This document shows positions 43,822 to 51,770 of a stretch of 64,000 nucleotides of DNA, piece after piece. The stretch is from Pseudorhodoferax sp. Leaf267 (GTDB lineage: Bacteria > Pseudomonadota > Gammaproteobacteria > Burkholderiales > Burkholderiaceae_C): contig NZ_LMMV01000025.1 in the NCBI RefSeq assembly GCF_001422405.1, forward strand, positions 64,107 to 128,106, read 5' to 3'. The notes beneath the pieces are model-generated. The model was not told where the DNA came from, searched no databases, and saw only the letters and a program-made list of their open reading frames with translations. How positions within the stretch are numbered: position 1 is the first letter of the stretch; every line of letters starts with the position of its first letter. A program made the position numbers and the translations under genes.

Positions 43822-43917
43822 GGCGCTTCCTCGGTGGCGGACCACTGTAAGCCAAGGGCTGCCCGGCCAGCATGAGGAATGTTCAATCGCCGCGTGAAGG
43901 CGCTTGGTGCCGAACGG

Positions 43918-44808
43918 TCAGGCCAGCACCTGCCGCAGCCAGTCCGAGAAGGCGGTGCACTCCCAGCGCTCCATCGTGCCCGTGCGCCAGCACAGGTAGT
44001 GCGCATGCGGGCTGGGCACGTTGGTGGTGAACGCCGGCGTGGTGCCCAGGCGTACCAGCGCGCCGCTGTCCAGCCAGGGCGCGGCCAGCTTCAGGCGCAC
44101 CAGCGCAATGCCCATGCCGGCCGAGGCGGCGTCGCACATCAGGCCCACGTCGTTGAACTGCGAGCCATCGGTCGGCTCGGGCCAGTCCAGCCTGTGGGCC
44201 GCGAACCAGGTGCGCCAGGGCTCCAGCGGCGAGCGCAGGAAGCGTTCGCCCTCCAGGTCCACGGCCTCGGCATAGGGGCCGTTCTCGCGCACGTAGGCCG
44301 GCGAGGCCAGCGGCGTCACCTCGTCGCGCGTGAGGCACAGGTGTTCCACATCGGCATAGCGGCCGGTGCCGAAGCGCACCATCAGGTCGGCGTCCTCGGC
44401 CACCACGTCCAGCAGCGGGATGCTCACCTGCAGCGTCAGGTCGATCTCGGGGTAGGCCTCGGTGAACTGGCGCAGCCGCGGGATCAGGATGGCGCGCGCG
44501 AAGGTCGGTGTCACGGCCAGGCGCAGCTTGCGCTTGCCCGGCGTGGGCTGCGCGCTCGGGAAGCGCTCCAGCATGGCCAGCGCCTCGCGCACATGGGCCA
44601 GGTACTCGCTGCCCTCGGTCGTCAGCGAGAAGTCGGCACGGCCGAACAGCTTGGTGCCGATGACCTGCTCCAGCTGCCGCACGCGGTGGCTGACGGCGCT
44701 GGGCGTCACGCACTGCTCGTCGGCCGCCAGCGTCACGCTGCGCAGGCGGGCCAGGGCCTCGAAGGTCAGCAGGCACTGGATGGGCGGAATGCGAGCGGGG
44801 GTGGCCAT
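43918..44808 (-). CDS. LysR family transcriptional regulator (GcvA-like)
   Basis: A 296-aa regulator. The N-terminal winged helix covers residues 8-65 (LLTFEALARLRSVTLAADEQ, CVTPSAVSHRVRQLE, FGRADFSLTTEG). The effector domain starts near residue 95 (RKLRLAVTPTFARAILIPRL). SPAYVRENGPY and WRTWFAAHRLDWPEP resemble the GcvA/AmpR subgroup. It is divergent from psd (89 bases) and upstream of the FAD oxidase on the same strand, so it may regulate the oxidase. No clear T-N11-A operator could be singled out. Confidence 0.93.
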   Translation of the reverse strand: MATPARIPPIQCLLTFEALARLRSVTLAADEQCVTPSAVSHRVRQLEQVIGTKLFGRADFSLTTEGSEYLAHVREALAMLERFPSAQPTPGKRKLRLAVTPTFARAILIPRLRQFTEAYPEIDLTLQVSIPLLDVVAEDADLMVRFGTGRYADVEHLCLTRDEVTPLASPAYVRENGPYAEAVDLEGERFLRSPLEPWRTWFAAHRLDWPEPTDGSQFNDVGLMCDAASAGMGIALVRLKLAAPWLDSGALVRLGTTPAFTTNVPSPHAHYLCWRTGTMERWECTAFSDWLRQVLA

Positions 44809-44897
44809 CGTCCGATTGTCGGTGCAGCCGCCGGACTACGGGGGCCTGAGAAGGCCACGGCTACACTCCAAAACCCTCCCGATGAAGCGACCCCTCC

Positions 44898-45755
44898 GTG
44901 TCTGATCGCCTTGCCGTCCTGCCGCAGTACCTGCTGCCCAAACACCGCCTGACCCGTTTCGCGGGCTGGGTCGCCTCGCGCCGCAAGGGCGATCGCACGA
45001 CGCGGCTGATCCGCTGGTTCGTCGGCAAGTACGGCGTGGACATGGACGAGGCTGCCGAGCCCGACATCGCCGCCTACACCAGCTTCAACGACTTCTTCAC
45101 GCGGGCGCTGAAGGACGGCGCGCGGCCGCTGGCGCAGGCCGACCTGGTCTGCCCCGTGGACGGCACCATCAGCCAGTTCGGCGGCATCCGGGACGACCAG
45201 ATTTTCCAGGCCAAGGGCCACAACTTCACGACGCGCGCGCTGGTCGGCGGCGACGCCGCGCTGGCCGCGCAGTTCCAGCACGGCAGCTTCGCCACGCTGT
45301 ACCTGAGCCCGCGCGACTACCACCGCATCCACATGCCCTGCGACGGCCGGCTCACGCGCATGGTCTATGTGCCGGGCGACCTGTTCTCGGTGAACCCGAC
45401 CACGGCGCGCGGCGTGCCCGGGCTGTTCGCGCGCAACGAGCGCGTGGTCTGCGTGTTCGAGACGGCGCACGGCCCCTTCGTGCTGACGCTGGTGGGCGCG
45501 ACCATCGTGGGCAGCATGGCCACCGTGTGGCATGGCGTGGTGAACCCGCGGCGCCTGGGCGAGTTGCGCGAATGGCGCTATGACGATGGCGCCGTCGCAC
45601 TGAAGCAGGGCGAGGAGATGGGCCGCTTCCTGCTGGGCTCCACCGTGGTGATGCTGTTCCCGCAGGGGCCGCTGGCGTTCAACACCGAGTGGACCAGCGG
45701 CCGCCCGATCCGCCTGGGCGAGACCATGGCGAACTGGGGGCCGACGGCTACTTGA
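44898..45755 (+). CDS. psd: Phosphatidylserine decarboxylase proenzyme
   Basis: Makes phosphatidylethanolamine from phosphatidylserine; 285 aa. The self-cleavage motif LGSTVV has Gly247-Ser248, which would generate the pyruvoyl group. Other conserved parts are FNDFFTRALKDGARPL near residue 58, CPVDGTISQFGGI near residue 85, KGHNFTTRALVGGD and YLSPRDYHRIHMPCDG near residue 133. The GTG at 44898 is the most natural start. A TACACT at 44862-44867 is a possible -10. Its 3' end overlaps convergent purU by 8 bp. Confidence 0.97.
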   Translation: MSDRLAVLPQYLLPKHRLTRFAGWVASRRKGDRTTRLIRWFVGKYGVDMDEAAEPDIAAYTSFNDFFTRALKDGARPLAQADLVCPVDGTISQFGGIRDDQIFQAKGHNFTTRALVGGDAALAAQFQHGSFATLYLSPRDYHRIHMPCDGRLTRMVYVPGDLFSVNPTTARGVPGLFARNERVVCVFETAHGPFVLTLVGATIVGSMATVWHGVVNPRRLGELREWRYDDGAVALKQGEEMGRFLLGSTVVMLFPQGPLAFNTEWTSGRPIRLGETMANWGPTAT

Positions 45756-46602
45756 AGATCACGGTCTTGTGGCCGTTCAGCAGCACGCGGTGCTCGCTGT
45801 GCCACTTGACCGCGCGGGCCAGCACCTGGCTCTCGGTGTCGCGGCCCATGGCCGTCAGGTCTTCCACCGTCTTGCTGTGGTCGGCGCGGGCCACGTCCTG
45901 CTCGATGATGGGGCCTTCGTCCAGGTCGGCCGTCACGTAGTGGGCGGTGGCGCCGATCAGCTTCACGCCGCGGTCGTGCGCCTGGTAGTAGGGCTTGGCG
46001 CCCTTGAAGCTGGGCAGGAACGAGTGGTGGATGTTGATGGCGCGGCCAGCCAGCTTGCGGCACAGGTCGTCCGACAGGATCTGCATGTAGCGCGCCAGCA
46101 CCACGAGCTCGGCCCCCTCGTTCTCCACCACCTCGAATGCGCGCGATTCGGCCTGCGCCTTGGTCGCCGCCGTCACCGGGATGTGGTGGAAGGGCACGTT
46201 GTAGCTGGCGGCCAGCTGGTAGAAGTCGCGGTGGTTGGACACGATGGCGCGGATGTCCACCGGCAGCAGCCCGCTCTTCCAGCGGAACAGCAGGTCGTTC
46301 AGGCAGTGGCCTTCCTTGCTGACCATGATCACCGTGCGCATGGGCTCGGCCGTGGCGTGCAGGCTCCAGCGCATCTTGAAGCCCTCGGCAAAGGCCGCGA
46401 GCTGTGCCTGCAACTCTGCGCGGTCCATGGCGCAGGCGAAGCGCACGCGCATGAAGAACAGGCCGGTGGCGTGGTCGTTGTACTGCGCGGCTTCCTCGAT
46501 GTTGCCGCTGCGCTCGAACAGGAAGCCCGACACGGCGTGCACGATGCCGGTGCGATCGGGGCAGGACAGGGTGAGGATGTAGGAGGCGCTGGTCGTCGTC
46601 AT
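45748..46602 (-). CDS. purU: Formyltetrahydrofolate deformylase
   Basis: Hydrolyses 10-formyltetrahydrofolate to formate and tetrahydrofolate, balancing one-carbon pools and supplying formate for purine synthesis; 284 aa. It has an N-terminal ACT domain (YILTLSCPDRTGIVHAVSGF) and a C-terminal formyltransferase-like domain (INIHHSFLPSFKGAKPYYQA near residue 185, TAHYVTADLDEGPIIEQD near residue 222 with the catalytic Asp). The ending VLLNGHKTVIF is typical. It overlaps psd on the other strand and follows the ChaN-like gene after 33 bases. Confidence 0.96.
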   Translation of the reverse strand: MTTTSASYILTLSCPDRTGIVHAVSGFLFERSGNIEEAAQYNDHATGLFFMRVRFACAMDRAELQAQLAAFAEGFKMRWSLHATAEPMRTVIMVSKEGHCLNDLLFRWKSGLLPVDIRAIVSNHRDFYQLAASYNVPFHHIPVTAATKAQAESRAFEVVENEGAELVVLARYMQILSDDLCRKLAGRAINIHHSFLPSFKGAKPYYQAHDRGVKLIGATAHYVTADLDEGPIIEQDVARADHSKTVEDLTAMGRDTESQVLARAVKWHSEHRVLLNGHKTVIFK

Positions 46603-46635
46603 AGGCGCGCGATTGTCGCAGGCGCCCGCGGTGGC

Positions 46636-47457
46636 TCAGGGCTGCTTGGGGCGCAGCTCGGCGCAGTGGTCCCTGGGCGGAACGGGCGGCGTCGGCCAGA
46701 CGACGTCGAAGCCCGCTGCGGCCTCGGCCTTGCCGCCGGCCTGCAGGCGCACGGCCTGGGCGCGAAAGCCCGGCGGCAGGTAGCGTGGCACGCCGAGCGC
46801 GCGGTCCACATGGCCGCTGCCGGCCAGCAGCAGCACCACGCCGCCGGGGCGCGCGTTGTCGACCACGGCCTGCGCCATGGCCATGTCGCGCGCGATCTGC
46901 ACGCGCGTCATCGGGGCGATCTGGGCTTCGGGCAGCAGGTCGCAATGCCCGGCAAGGATCGCGTCGCGCTGGGCTTGCAGGGCTGCGGGCGGCAGTCGCT
47001 GGTCCAGGCTGGCGTCCTGCATGACGCGGCCCATCTCGCTGCGCGGCAGGTTGGCGCCGATGACCGGGATGTCCTCGACCACGGCCGCCATGACCGCCGG
47101 GCCGTACAGCTTCCAGGGCCAGGCCGCATCGTTCCATGCCAGCGCGCGGCGCACGGCGGTGGCGTCGCTGCGCGAGGAGACGCCCACCGTGCTGCGGCCC
47201 TGTTCCACCATTTCCAGCACCAGCGCCGTCAAATGGCCGCGCCGGCCCAGCACTTTCACGACCTCGGTGTGGATGTTCTGGTGCTCGGGGGCGTCATGCT
47301 GCTCGCCGAGCAGGATGGCGTCGGTGGGCAGCAAGGCCAAGGGCTTGGCCGTGGGCGCACCGGGCAGGCCGACGCAGCCGGCGAGCAGGCCGGCGGCGAG
47401 CACCAGGGCCCAGCGGCGTGAGAGAAAAGAGAGGGGGGAAGAACGGGGCTTGCGCAT
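46636..47457 (-). CDS. ChaN-type haem-binding iron-regulated lipoprotein
   Basis: A lipoprotein of about 273 aa (lipobox LLAGC following SRRWALVLAAGLLAGC) with a ChaN/PhuW-like domain. ILLGEQHDAPEHQNIHTEVV near residue 48 is the family hallmark, and the later VVLLLAGSGHVDRALGVPRY carries a second conserved Gly/His region. In Campylobacter the homologue binds haem as a dimer, so a role in iron or haem handling is plausible. The Met at 47457 is favoured; one four codons upstream at 47469 is possible. It lies 33 bases before purU on the same strand. Confidence 0.88.
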   Translation of the reverse strand: MRKPRSSPLSFLSRRWALVLAAGLLAGCVGLPGAPTAKPLALLPTDAILLGEQHDAPEHQNIHTEVVKVLGRRGHLTALVLEMVEQGRSTVGVSSRSDATAVRRALAWNDAAWPWKLYGPAVMAAVVEDIPVIGANLPRSEMGRVMQDASLDQRLPPAALQAQRDAILAGHCDLLPEAQIAPMTRVQIARDMAMAQAVVDNARPGGVVLLLAGSGHVDRALGVPRYLPPGFRAQAVRLQAGGKAEAAAGFDVVWPTPPVPPRDHCAELRPKQP

Positions 47458-47529
47458 CCCGCGCATCATGCCTGCAGGGCGCAGGCCGTGGTGCGCCGGC
47501 CCCTGGCGGGCGCAGGGGCGCTGCGCACC

Positions 47530-47862
47530 TCAGTGCATGACCACCGGGTTCTGGGCCAGCTCGGCGTAGCGTTCCAGCGTGTCCTCGACCTCTTCCTGGG
47601 TGGGGGTGTGGTCGCGCCAGGCCGTGATCTGGCGTTGGAATAGTTCGGCCCAGGAGCCGTCCAGGTAGACCTCCTTGCCCGAGCGCTTGTCCACGATTTC
47701 GAACCCGTGCCGTTCCAGCGCGGGGTGGCCGCCGATGGTCGGCCGCTCTTCCTTGGGGCGGGCCACGAGCTCGCCGCCTTCCTTCTGCTGGACGTCGATA
47801 TCACCGGCGTGGGGCTCCATGTGGACCACCACGAACGAGTCGGAGTCGTAGAGCATGTTCAT
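47530..47862 (-). CDS. DUF3567 family protein
   Basis: Small soluble protein of 110 aa typical of Burkholderiales (the Burkholderia BTH_I0359 family, for which a structure but no function is known to me). MNMLYDSDSFVVVHME at the start and RHGFEIVDKRSGKEVYLDGSWAELF in the middle match the family, as does the PVVMH ending. The start at 47862 is preceded by GGACCCC and an AAAGGA ribosome-like site. A 16-bp palindrome lies about 76 bases upstream. Residues 17-45 look longer than in relatives I remember. Confidence 0.9.
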   Translation of the reverse strand: MNMLYDSDSFVVVHMEPHAGDIDVQQKEGGELVARPKEERPTIGGHPALERHGFEIVDKRSGKEVYLDGSWAELFQRQITAWRDHTPTQEEVEDTLERYAELAQNPVVMH

Positions 47863-47896
47863 CACTGGGGTCCTTTCGTTGGATTCATCCTGCACC

Positions 47897-47953
47897 CTAG
47901 ATTGCAACTTCCGGGCCGGTTTCAAGGCTGACACACGGTAGTCCTGCGACTAC
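47897..47953 (-). promoter_or_regulatory. Candidate DUF3567 promoter with upstream palindrome
   Basis: Minus-strand boxes TTGAAA (47925-47920) and ATCTAG (47902-47897) are 17 bp apart. Centred about 55 bp upstream of the predicted start point is GTAGTC-CTGC-GACTAC (47938-47953), a perfect 6-4-6 palindrome at a position suited to an activator; its half-sites resemble LuxR/NarL-type sites. It could instead be a small hairpin ending the DUF3108 transcript, though no T-run follows. Confidence 0.4.
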
Positions 47954-47983
47954 TTGCCTGTCAAAAGATGCCCGTGTCGCCGT

Positions 47984-49159
47984 TCATGGCGTGTCGACAG
48001 CGCGCAACTGCTGCTCGACGAAGTCGCCATTGGGCTGGGTGATGCGCAGCTGAACGGGCATGTAGGCCAGGCTGGGGGCCAGCCAGGCCTCGACCTTCTG
48101 GTCGAACTCCTTGCGCGGGTTGCGCGTGAGCTTGATGGTCGGCATCTCGCCCAAGGGCAGGTAGATGCGTTCCTCGCCCTGCAGCGTGAAGGCCCAGGTG
48201 TCGGCATCGCGCGGGCCGACCACAGGCAGCGTCAGCGTGGTGCCTGGGCCGTAGCGGCCCGGGTCTCCGGCCACCATGGAGGCCAGTTGCAGCAGCACGC
48301 TGAGCTGGTCCTGCGCATCGGGCAGCAGCGGCGCCACAGGCGTGTTGGCGCTGAAGCTGACCTGGTTCTTGTCGCGCTCGAAATGCGCCGCCAGGTCGCG
48401 CTTGCGCCATTTGTCCGAGAACCGGTCGGGCGCCAGGCCGCGGCCCGTGATCTGGCCGGTGCTGGTGCGCACGCGCGAGCCAATCAGGAACGCGCTGTAT
48501 TCCAGCCGCGCGTCATAGGTCTTGCCGTCCTGCAGCCACAGGAATTCACCCATGGCGTGGTAGGTCTGCTTCTTGGCCTCGCCGGTCAGCGTGTACTTCA
48601 GGCGCATCGAACCCGGGATGGCCAGCGCCAGCGTGGCCGGCGGGGTGGGCTCGGCGGGCGGCGGGGCCTGGATGGCCGGCTGGGGGTCGATGGCCGCCAG
48701 CTCCTGGGGTTGGGACGCCGCCGGCTCGGCTGGCTCGGCCTGGGCCGTGGCATCCACAGTTGGCTCCGCCCCAGTGATGTCCGGTGCGGGCTCGGGCGGC
48801 GCCAGGGTCAGCGGCTCGGGCGCAGGCTCCGCCGCGGGCGGGCGCGGCTTGGATGGGCGCGGCCTGGGCCGGGGAGCGGGCGCGGCCACGGGTTCCGGCG
48901 GCGGCGCCACGGCCATCACAGGGGGCGGCTGCAGCACGATGCTGCGGGTGGTGAAGGCGCGTGTCTTCAGCGGATCGGGCGGCGCCAGTGCGTCGGGCAG
49001 GTTCTGCAGCAGCGCCAGATGGGCCACGACGACGCCCAGCGCCAGAAAGCCCAGCGCCCGGCGGTCGCCGCGCGGCTTGGTTGTATCCTGCAGCCCCTCG
49101 GCGGCCGATCGAGTCCGTTGCACCCGCTGGATTGTCCACGGATGCGGCGCGGCTGCCAT
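47984..49159 (-). CDS. DUF3108 domain protein with TonB-like proline-rich region
   Basis: A 391-aa envelope protein. It has a short N-terminus, a membrane helix ([20 protein letters not shown], about residues 32-51), a long Pro/Ala/Glu-rich spacer (about 75-180) reminiscent of TonB, then a DUF3108 domain (GSMRLKYTLTGEAKKQTYHA, later WLAPSLAYMPVQLRITQPNG). The domain is predicted periplasmic and strand-rich; its function is unknown. AAGGAGG just before the ATG at 49159 is an excellent ribosome site. It is divergent from the FAH gene (57 bases). Confidence 0.85.
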   Translation of the reverse strand: MAAAPHPWTIQRVQRTRSAAEGLQDTTKPRGDRRALGFLALGVVVAHLALLQNLPDALAPPDPLKTRAFTTRSIVLQPPPVMAVAPPPEPVAAPAPRPRPRPSKPRPPAAEPAPEPLTLAPPEPAPDITGAEPTVDATAQAEPAEPAASQPQELAAIDPQPAIQAPPPAEPTPPATLALAIPGSMRLKYTLTGEAKKQTYHAMGEFLWLQDGKTYDARLEYSAFLIGSRVRTSTGQITGRGLAPDRFSDKWRKRDLAAHFERDKNQVSFSANTPVAPLLPDAQDQLSVLLQLASMVAGDPGRYGPGTTLTLPVVGPRDADTWAFTLQGEERIYLPLGEMPTIKLTRNPRKEFDQKVEAWLAPSLAYMPVQLRITQPNGDFVEQQLRAVDTP

Positions 49160-49216
49160 CCGGCCTCCTTGATTCCCCAAGCCGGCGCAGCACGGGCCGC
49201 GCCGGCGCCACGCTCC

Positions 49217-50230
49217 ATGAAACTTGCCACTTACAAGGACGGCTCGCGCGACGGCCAACTGGTCGTGGTCGCGCGCGACCTGTCCATCGCCCACTACGCC
49301 AGCACCATCGCCAGCCGTTTGCAGCAGGTGCTGGACGACTGGAACTTCCTCGCGCCGCAATTGCAGGACTTGTCCGATGCGCTGAACGCCGGCCGTGCGC
49401 GCCATGCGTTCCCGTTCGACCCGCGCCAGTGCATGGCGCCCCTGCCGCGCGCCGGCCTGTGGGCCCTGGCCGACGCCTATGACGCCGGCCTGCCGGCCGA
49501 GTCGGCGGCCGATCCCGGCCTGCGGCTGGGAGCGGGCCATGGACTGGCCGGTGCCTGCGATCCCGTGCCCGCGTTGTCCGAACAGCAAGGCATCGACTTC
49601 GGTGCCGGCCTGGCGGTGGTCACGGCCGACATCCCCCAGCGCGCCAGCCCCGAGCAGGCCCTCGATGGCGTGCGCCTCGTCCTGCTGGTCAACGCCGTCG
49701 TGCTGCACGCAGACGGCCTGACGGCTGCCCAGCGCCAGCCGCACACCGCGTTCGGCCCCGTGGCCGTGACGCTGGACGAACTCGGCGACGCCTGGGCGCA
49801 GGGCCGCCTGCAGCTGCCATTGCAGACCCACTGGAACGGCCGGCGTGTCGGCATGGCCGAGGCCGGCGCCGACATGCGCTGGCATTTCGGCGAGCTGATC
49901 GCCCATCTGTGCGCCACGCGGCCGCTGGCGGCCGGCAGCATCGTCGGCGCCGGCACGGTGCGCAACCGCGGCGTGGAGGGCAAAAGCCGCATGGAATGGC
50001 CCAAGGGCTTCCACGCGATTGCCGACAAGCGCACCGTCGAAGCCCTGCGGGACGGCCAGGCCGCCACCGGCTTCCTGCGCTTCGGCGACAGCCTGCGCAT
50101 CGAGATGAAGGACGCCGACGGCCTGAGCCTGTTCGGCGCGATCGAGCAGGAGGTGGTGGCGCTGGCGCCACCTGGCGTGGCTTCGGCACGCGGGCGCGGC
50201 CATGCAGCACCTGCGGCGCAAGAGGATTGA
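49217..50230 (+). CDS. Fumarylacetoacetate hydrolase family protein
   Basis: A 337-aa enzyme of the FAH superfamily, which cleaves or decarboxylates beta-diketo acids. It begins MKLATYKDGSRDGQLVVVAR as expected for the prokaryotic FAA-like group with an extra N-terminal domain. GAGLAVVTADIPQRASPEQA near residue 130 and the metal-ligand Glu region FGAGLAVV are recognisable, followed by GELIAHLCATRPLAAGSIVGAGTV near residues 225-248. SLRIEMKDADGLSLFGAIEQEV ends the domain. It may act in aromatic catabolism. The exact substrate is unknown. It stands alone between divergent DUF3108 and the copper chaperone gene. Confidence 0.9.
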   Translation: MKLATYKDGSRDGQLVVVARDLSIAHYASTIASRLQQVLDDWNFLAPQLQDLSDALNAGRARHAFPFDPRQCMAPLPRAGLWALADAYDAGLPAESAADPGLRLGAGHGLAGACDPVPALSEQQGIDFGAGLAVVTADIPQRASPEQALDGVRLVLLVNAVVLHADGLTAAQRQPHTAFGPVAVTLDELGDAWAQGRLQLPLQTHWNGRRVGMAEAGADMRWHFGELIAHLCATRPLAAGSIVGAGTVRNRGVEGKSRMEWPKGFHAIADKRTVEALRDGQAATGFLRFGDSLRIEMKDADGLSLFGAIEQEVVALAPPGVASARGRGHAAPAAQED

Positions 50231-50291
50231 CGGCCGCTTGAGAACGACCTCAGCGGGTCAAAATTGAACCATTGGCGCGCGTAACGCTCAT

Positions 50292-50311
50292 TTTGTTCCC
50301 AAGGGAGCAAA
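50292..50311. other. Imperfect inverted repeat upstream of the copper chaperone gene
   Basis: TTTGTTCCC at 50292-50300 faces GGGAGCAAA at 50303-50311 with one mismatch. It lies in the 222-base gap between the FAH gene and the PCuAC gene and could be an operator or a weak terminator. The rest of that gap shows nothing else I can support. Confidence 0.3.
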
Positions 50312-50452
50312 CATCAGCCTTGATCCGTGGAGACGCGCAAGGAACCATGCTCGGCGAGGATGGATGCCACCCGGGCCGAGGGGCTGCTCAGGCCCCGCGC
50401 CGGATCACCCGCAAAATCGCCTGAACGCTCGTCTCTTCTTCCCAGGACTCCC

Positions 50453-50953
50453 ATGCCACTTCGCCACGCCCTCATCGCCACCGCAGCCCTCACGCTGCTG
50501 ACCGCCGCCCACGCCCAGACCGCCGCCCCCGTCGAGGCGCGCAACGCCTGGGTGCGCGCCTCGGTGCCCGGCCAGAGCGGCACCGGCGCCTTCATGACCC
50601 TCACCGCCAGGCAGGGACTGCGCCTGGTCGGCGCCTCCAGCCCCGTGGCCGGCGTGGTCGAGGTGCACGAGATGCGGCTGGAAGGCGACGTGATGCGCAT
50701 GCGCGCCCTGCCCGGGCTGGACCTGCCCGCCGGCAAGGCGGTGGAGCTCAAGCCCGGTGGCTACCACGTGATGCTGCTGGACCTGAAATCCACGCTGGCC
50801 AAGGACAGCCGCGTGCCGCTGACGCTGCGCTTCACGGACGCCAGGGGTGCGGCCAGCGAACTGGCGCTGACGGTGCCCGTCGCGGCAACGGCGCCCGGTG
50901 CGGCGCCGGGCGCGGCGGCCGACCATGCCGGCCATGGCGCCCACAAACATTGA
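50453..50953 (+). CDS. PCu(A)C copper chaperone
   Basis: Periplasmic copper(I) chaperone of 166 aa that delivers copper to cytochrome oxidase. A signal peptide (residues 1-22, ending AHAQT) precedes the cupredoxin-like domain. The family motif H-X10-M-X21-H-X-M is exact: His72, Met83, His105 and Met107. The His-rich tail DHAGHGAHKH at the C-terminus could bind a second copper ion, probably Cu(II). No Sco or cytochrome oxidase gene is adjacent. Confidence 0.94.
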   Translation: MPLRHALIATAALTLLTAAHAQTAAPVEARNAWVRASVPGQSGTGAFMTLTARQGLRLVGASSPVAGVVEVHEMRLEGDVMRMRALPGLDLPAGKAVELKPGGYHVMLLDLKSTLAKDSRVPLTLRFTDARGAASELALTVPVAATAPGAAPGAAADHAGHGAHKH

Positions 50954-51022
50954 CACCCGGGCCGTTGGCGCCATCGCCTTGCAGTAAGCTGCCCCCGCAT
51001 TGCCACAACGATTGGAGACACC

Positions 51023-51697
51023 ATGAGCGACGACGCAACCGGTTCGGGCTTCGGCAAGTTCGTGCCCGGCTTCGACTTCCTGCAAAGCCTTGCCAAGGGC
51101 GCGGCGCAGAGCATCCCGCAGATGCCCGGCCTGGGCGGCTGGGTGGCGCCCACGCTCAGCGTGGAAGAGCTGGACAAGCGCATCACCGAGCTCAAGGCCG
51201 TGCAGTTCTGGCTCGACCAGAACGCCATGGCGCTCAAGGCCACGATCCAGGCGCTGGAGGTGCAGAAGATGACGCTGGCCACGCTCAAGGGCATGAACGT
51301 CAGCATGGCCGAGGTGGCCAAGGCCTTCACGCCCAAGCCCGCCGAGGCCGCCGCGCCCGCGCCACGCGTGCCCGAGCGCACACCCGAGCCGCCGCCCGCG
51401 CCCGCCACCCAGGCCGCGCCGGCCGACGCGTCGGATGACGCTGATGCCACCGAGGCCAGCGACAAGCCGGCCGCCGGGGTGGTCGACCCCATGCAATGGT
51501 GGGGTGCGCTGACACAGCAGTTCCAGCAGATCGCTGCCACCGCGATGAAGGACGCCGCCGAGCGCGCTGCCCCGGTTGTCGCGCGCAGCCAGGCCGCCAA
51601 GCCGGCCCCGGCTTCCACCAGCGCCAAGCCCGCGGCGCGCAAGCGGGCCAAGCCCGCGCCGGCCAAGAAGGCACCGGCCCGCAAGCGCCCCAGCTGA
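51023..51697 (+). CDS. phaM: PhaM-type polyhydroxyalkanoate granule protein
   Basis: A 224-aa protein of the PhaM family, which activates PHA synthase and ties storage granules to the nucleoid. FVPGFDFLQSLAKGAAQSIP near residue 13, LSVEELDKRITELKAVQFWLDQN near residues 45-68 and the helical ALEVQKMTLATLKGMN are the conserved core. The C-terminal 40 residues (KPAARKRAKPAPAKKAPARK) are histone H1-like and would bind DNA. ATTGGAGA before the ATG is a good ribosome site. It suggests the organism stores PHA. No pha synthesis genes lie in the window. Confidence 0.9.
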   Translation: MSDDATGSGFGKFVPGFDFLQSLAKGAAQSIPQMPGLGGWVAPTLSVEELDKRITELKAVQFWLDQNAMALKATIQALEVQKMTLATLKGMNVSMAEVAKAFTPKPAEAAAPAPRVPERTPEPPPAPATQAAPADASDDADATEASDKPAAGVVDPMQWWGALTQQFQQIAATAMKDAAERAAPVVARSQAAKPAPASTSAKPAARKRAKPAPAKKAPARKRPS

Positions 51698-51770
51698 ACG
51701 GCAGCGCCTACGCCACTACGCGGCATACGGCCATGCCCGGACCGCTGCGGCGCGTGGCAGCATGGCGTCC

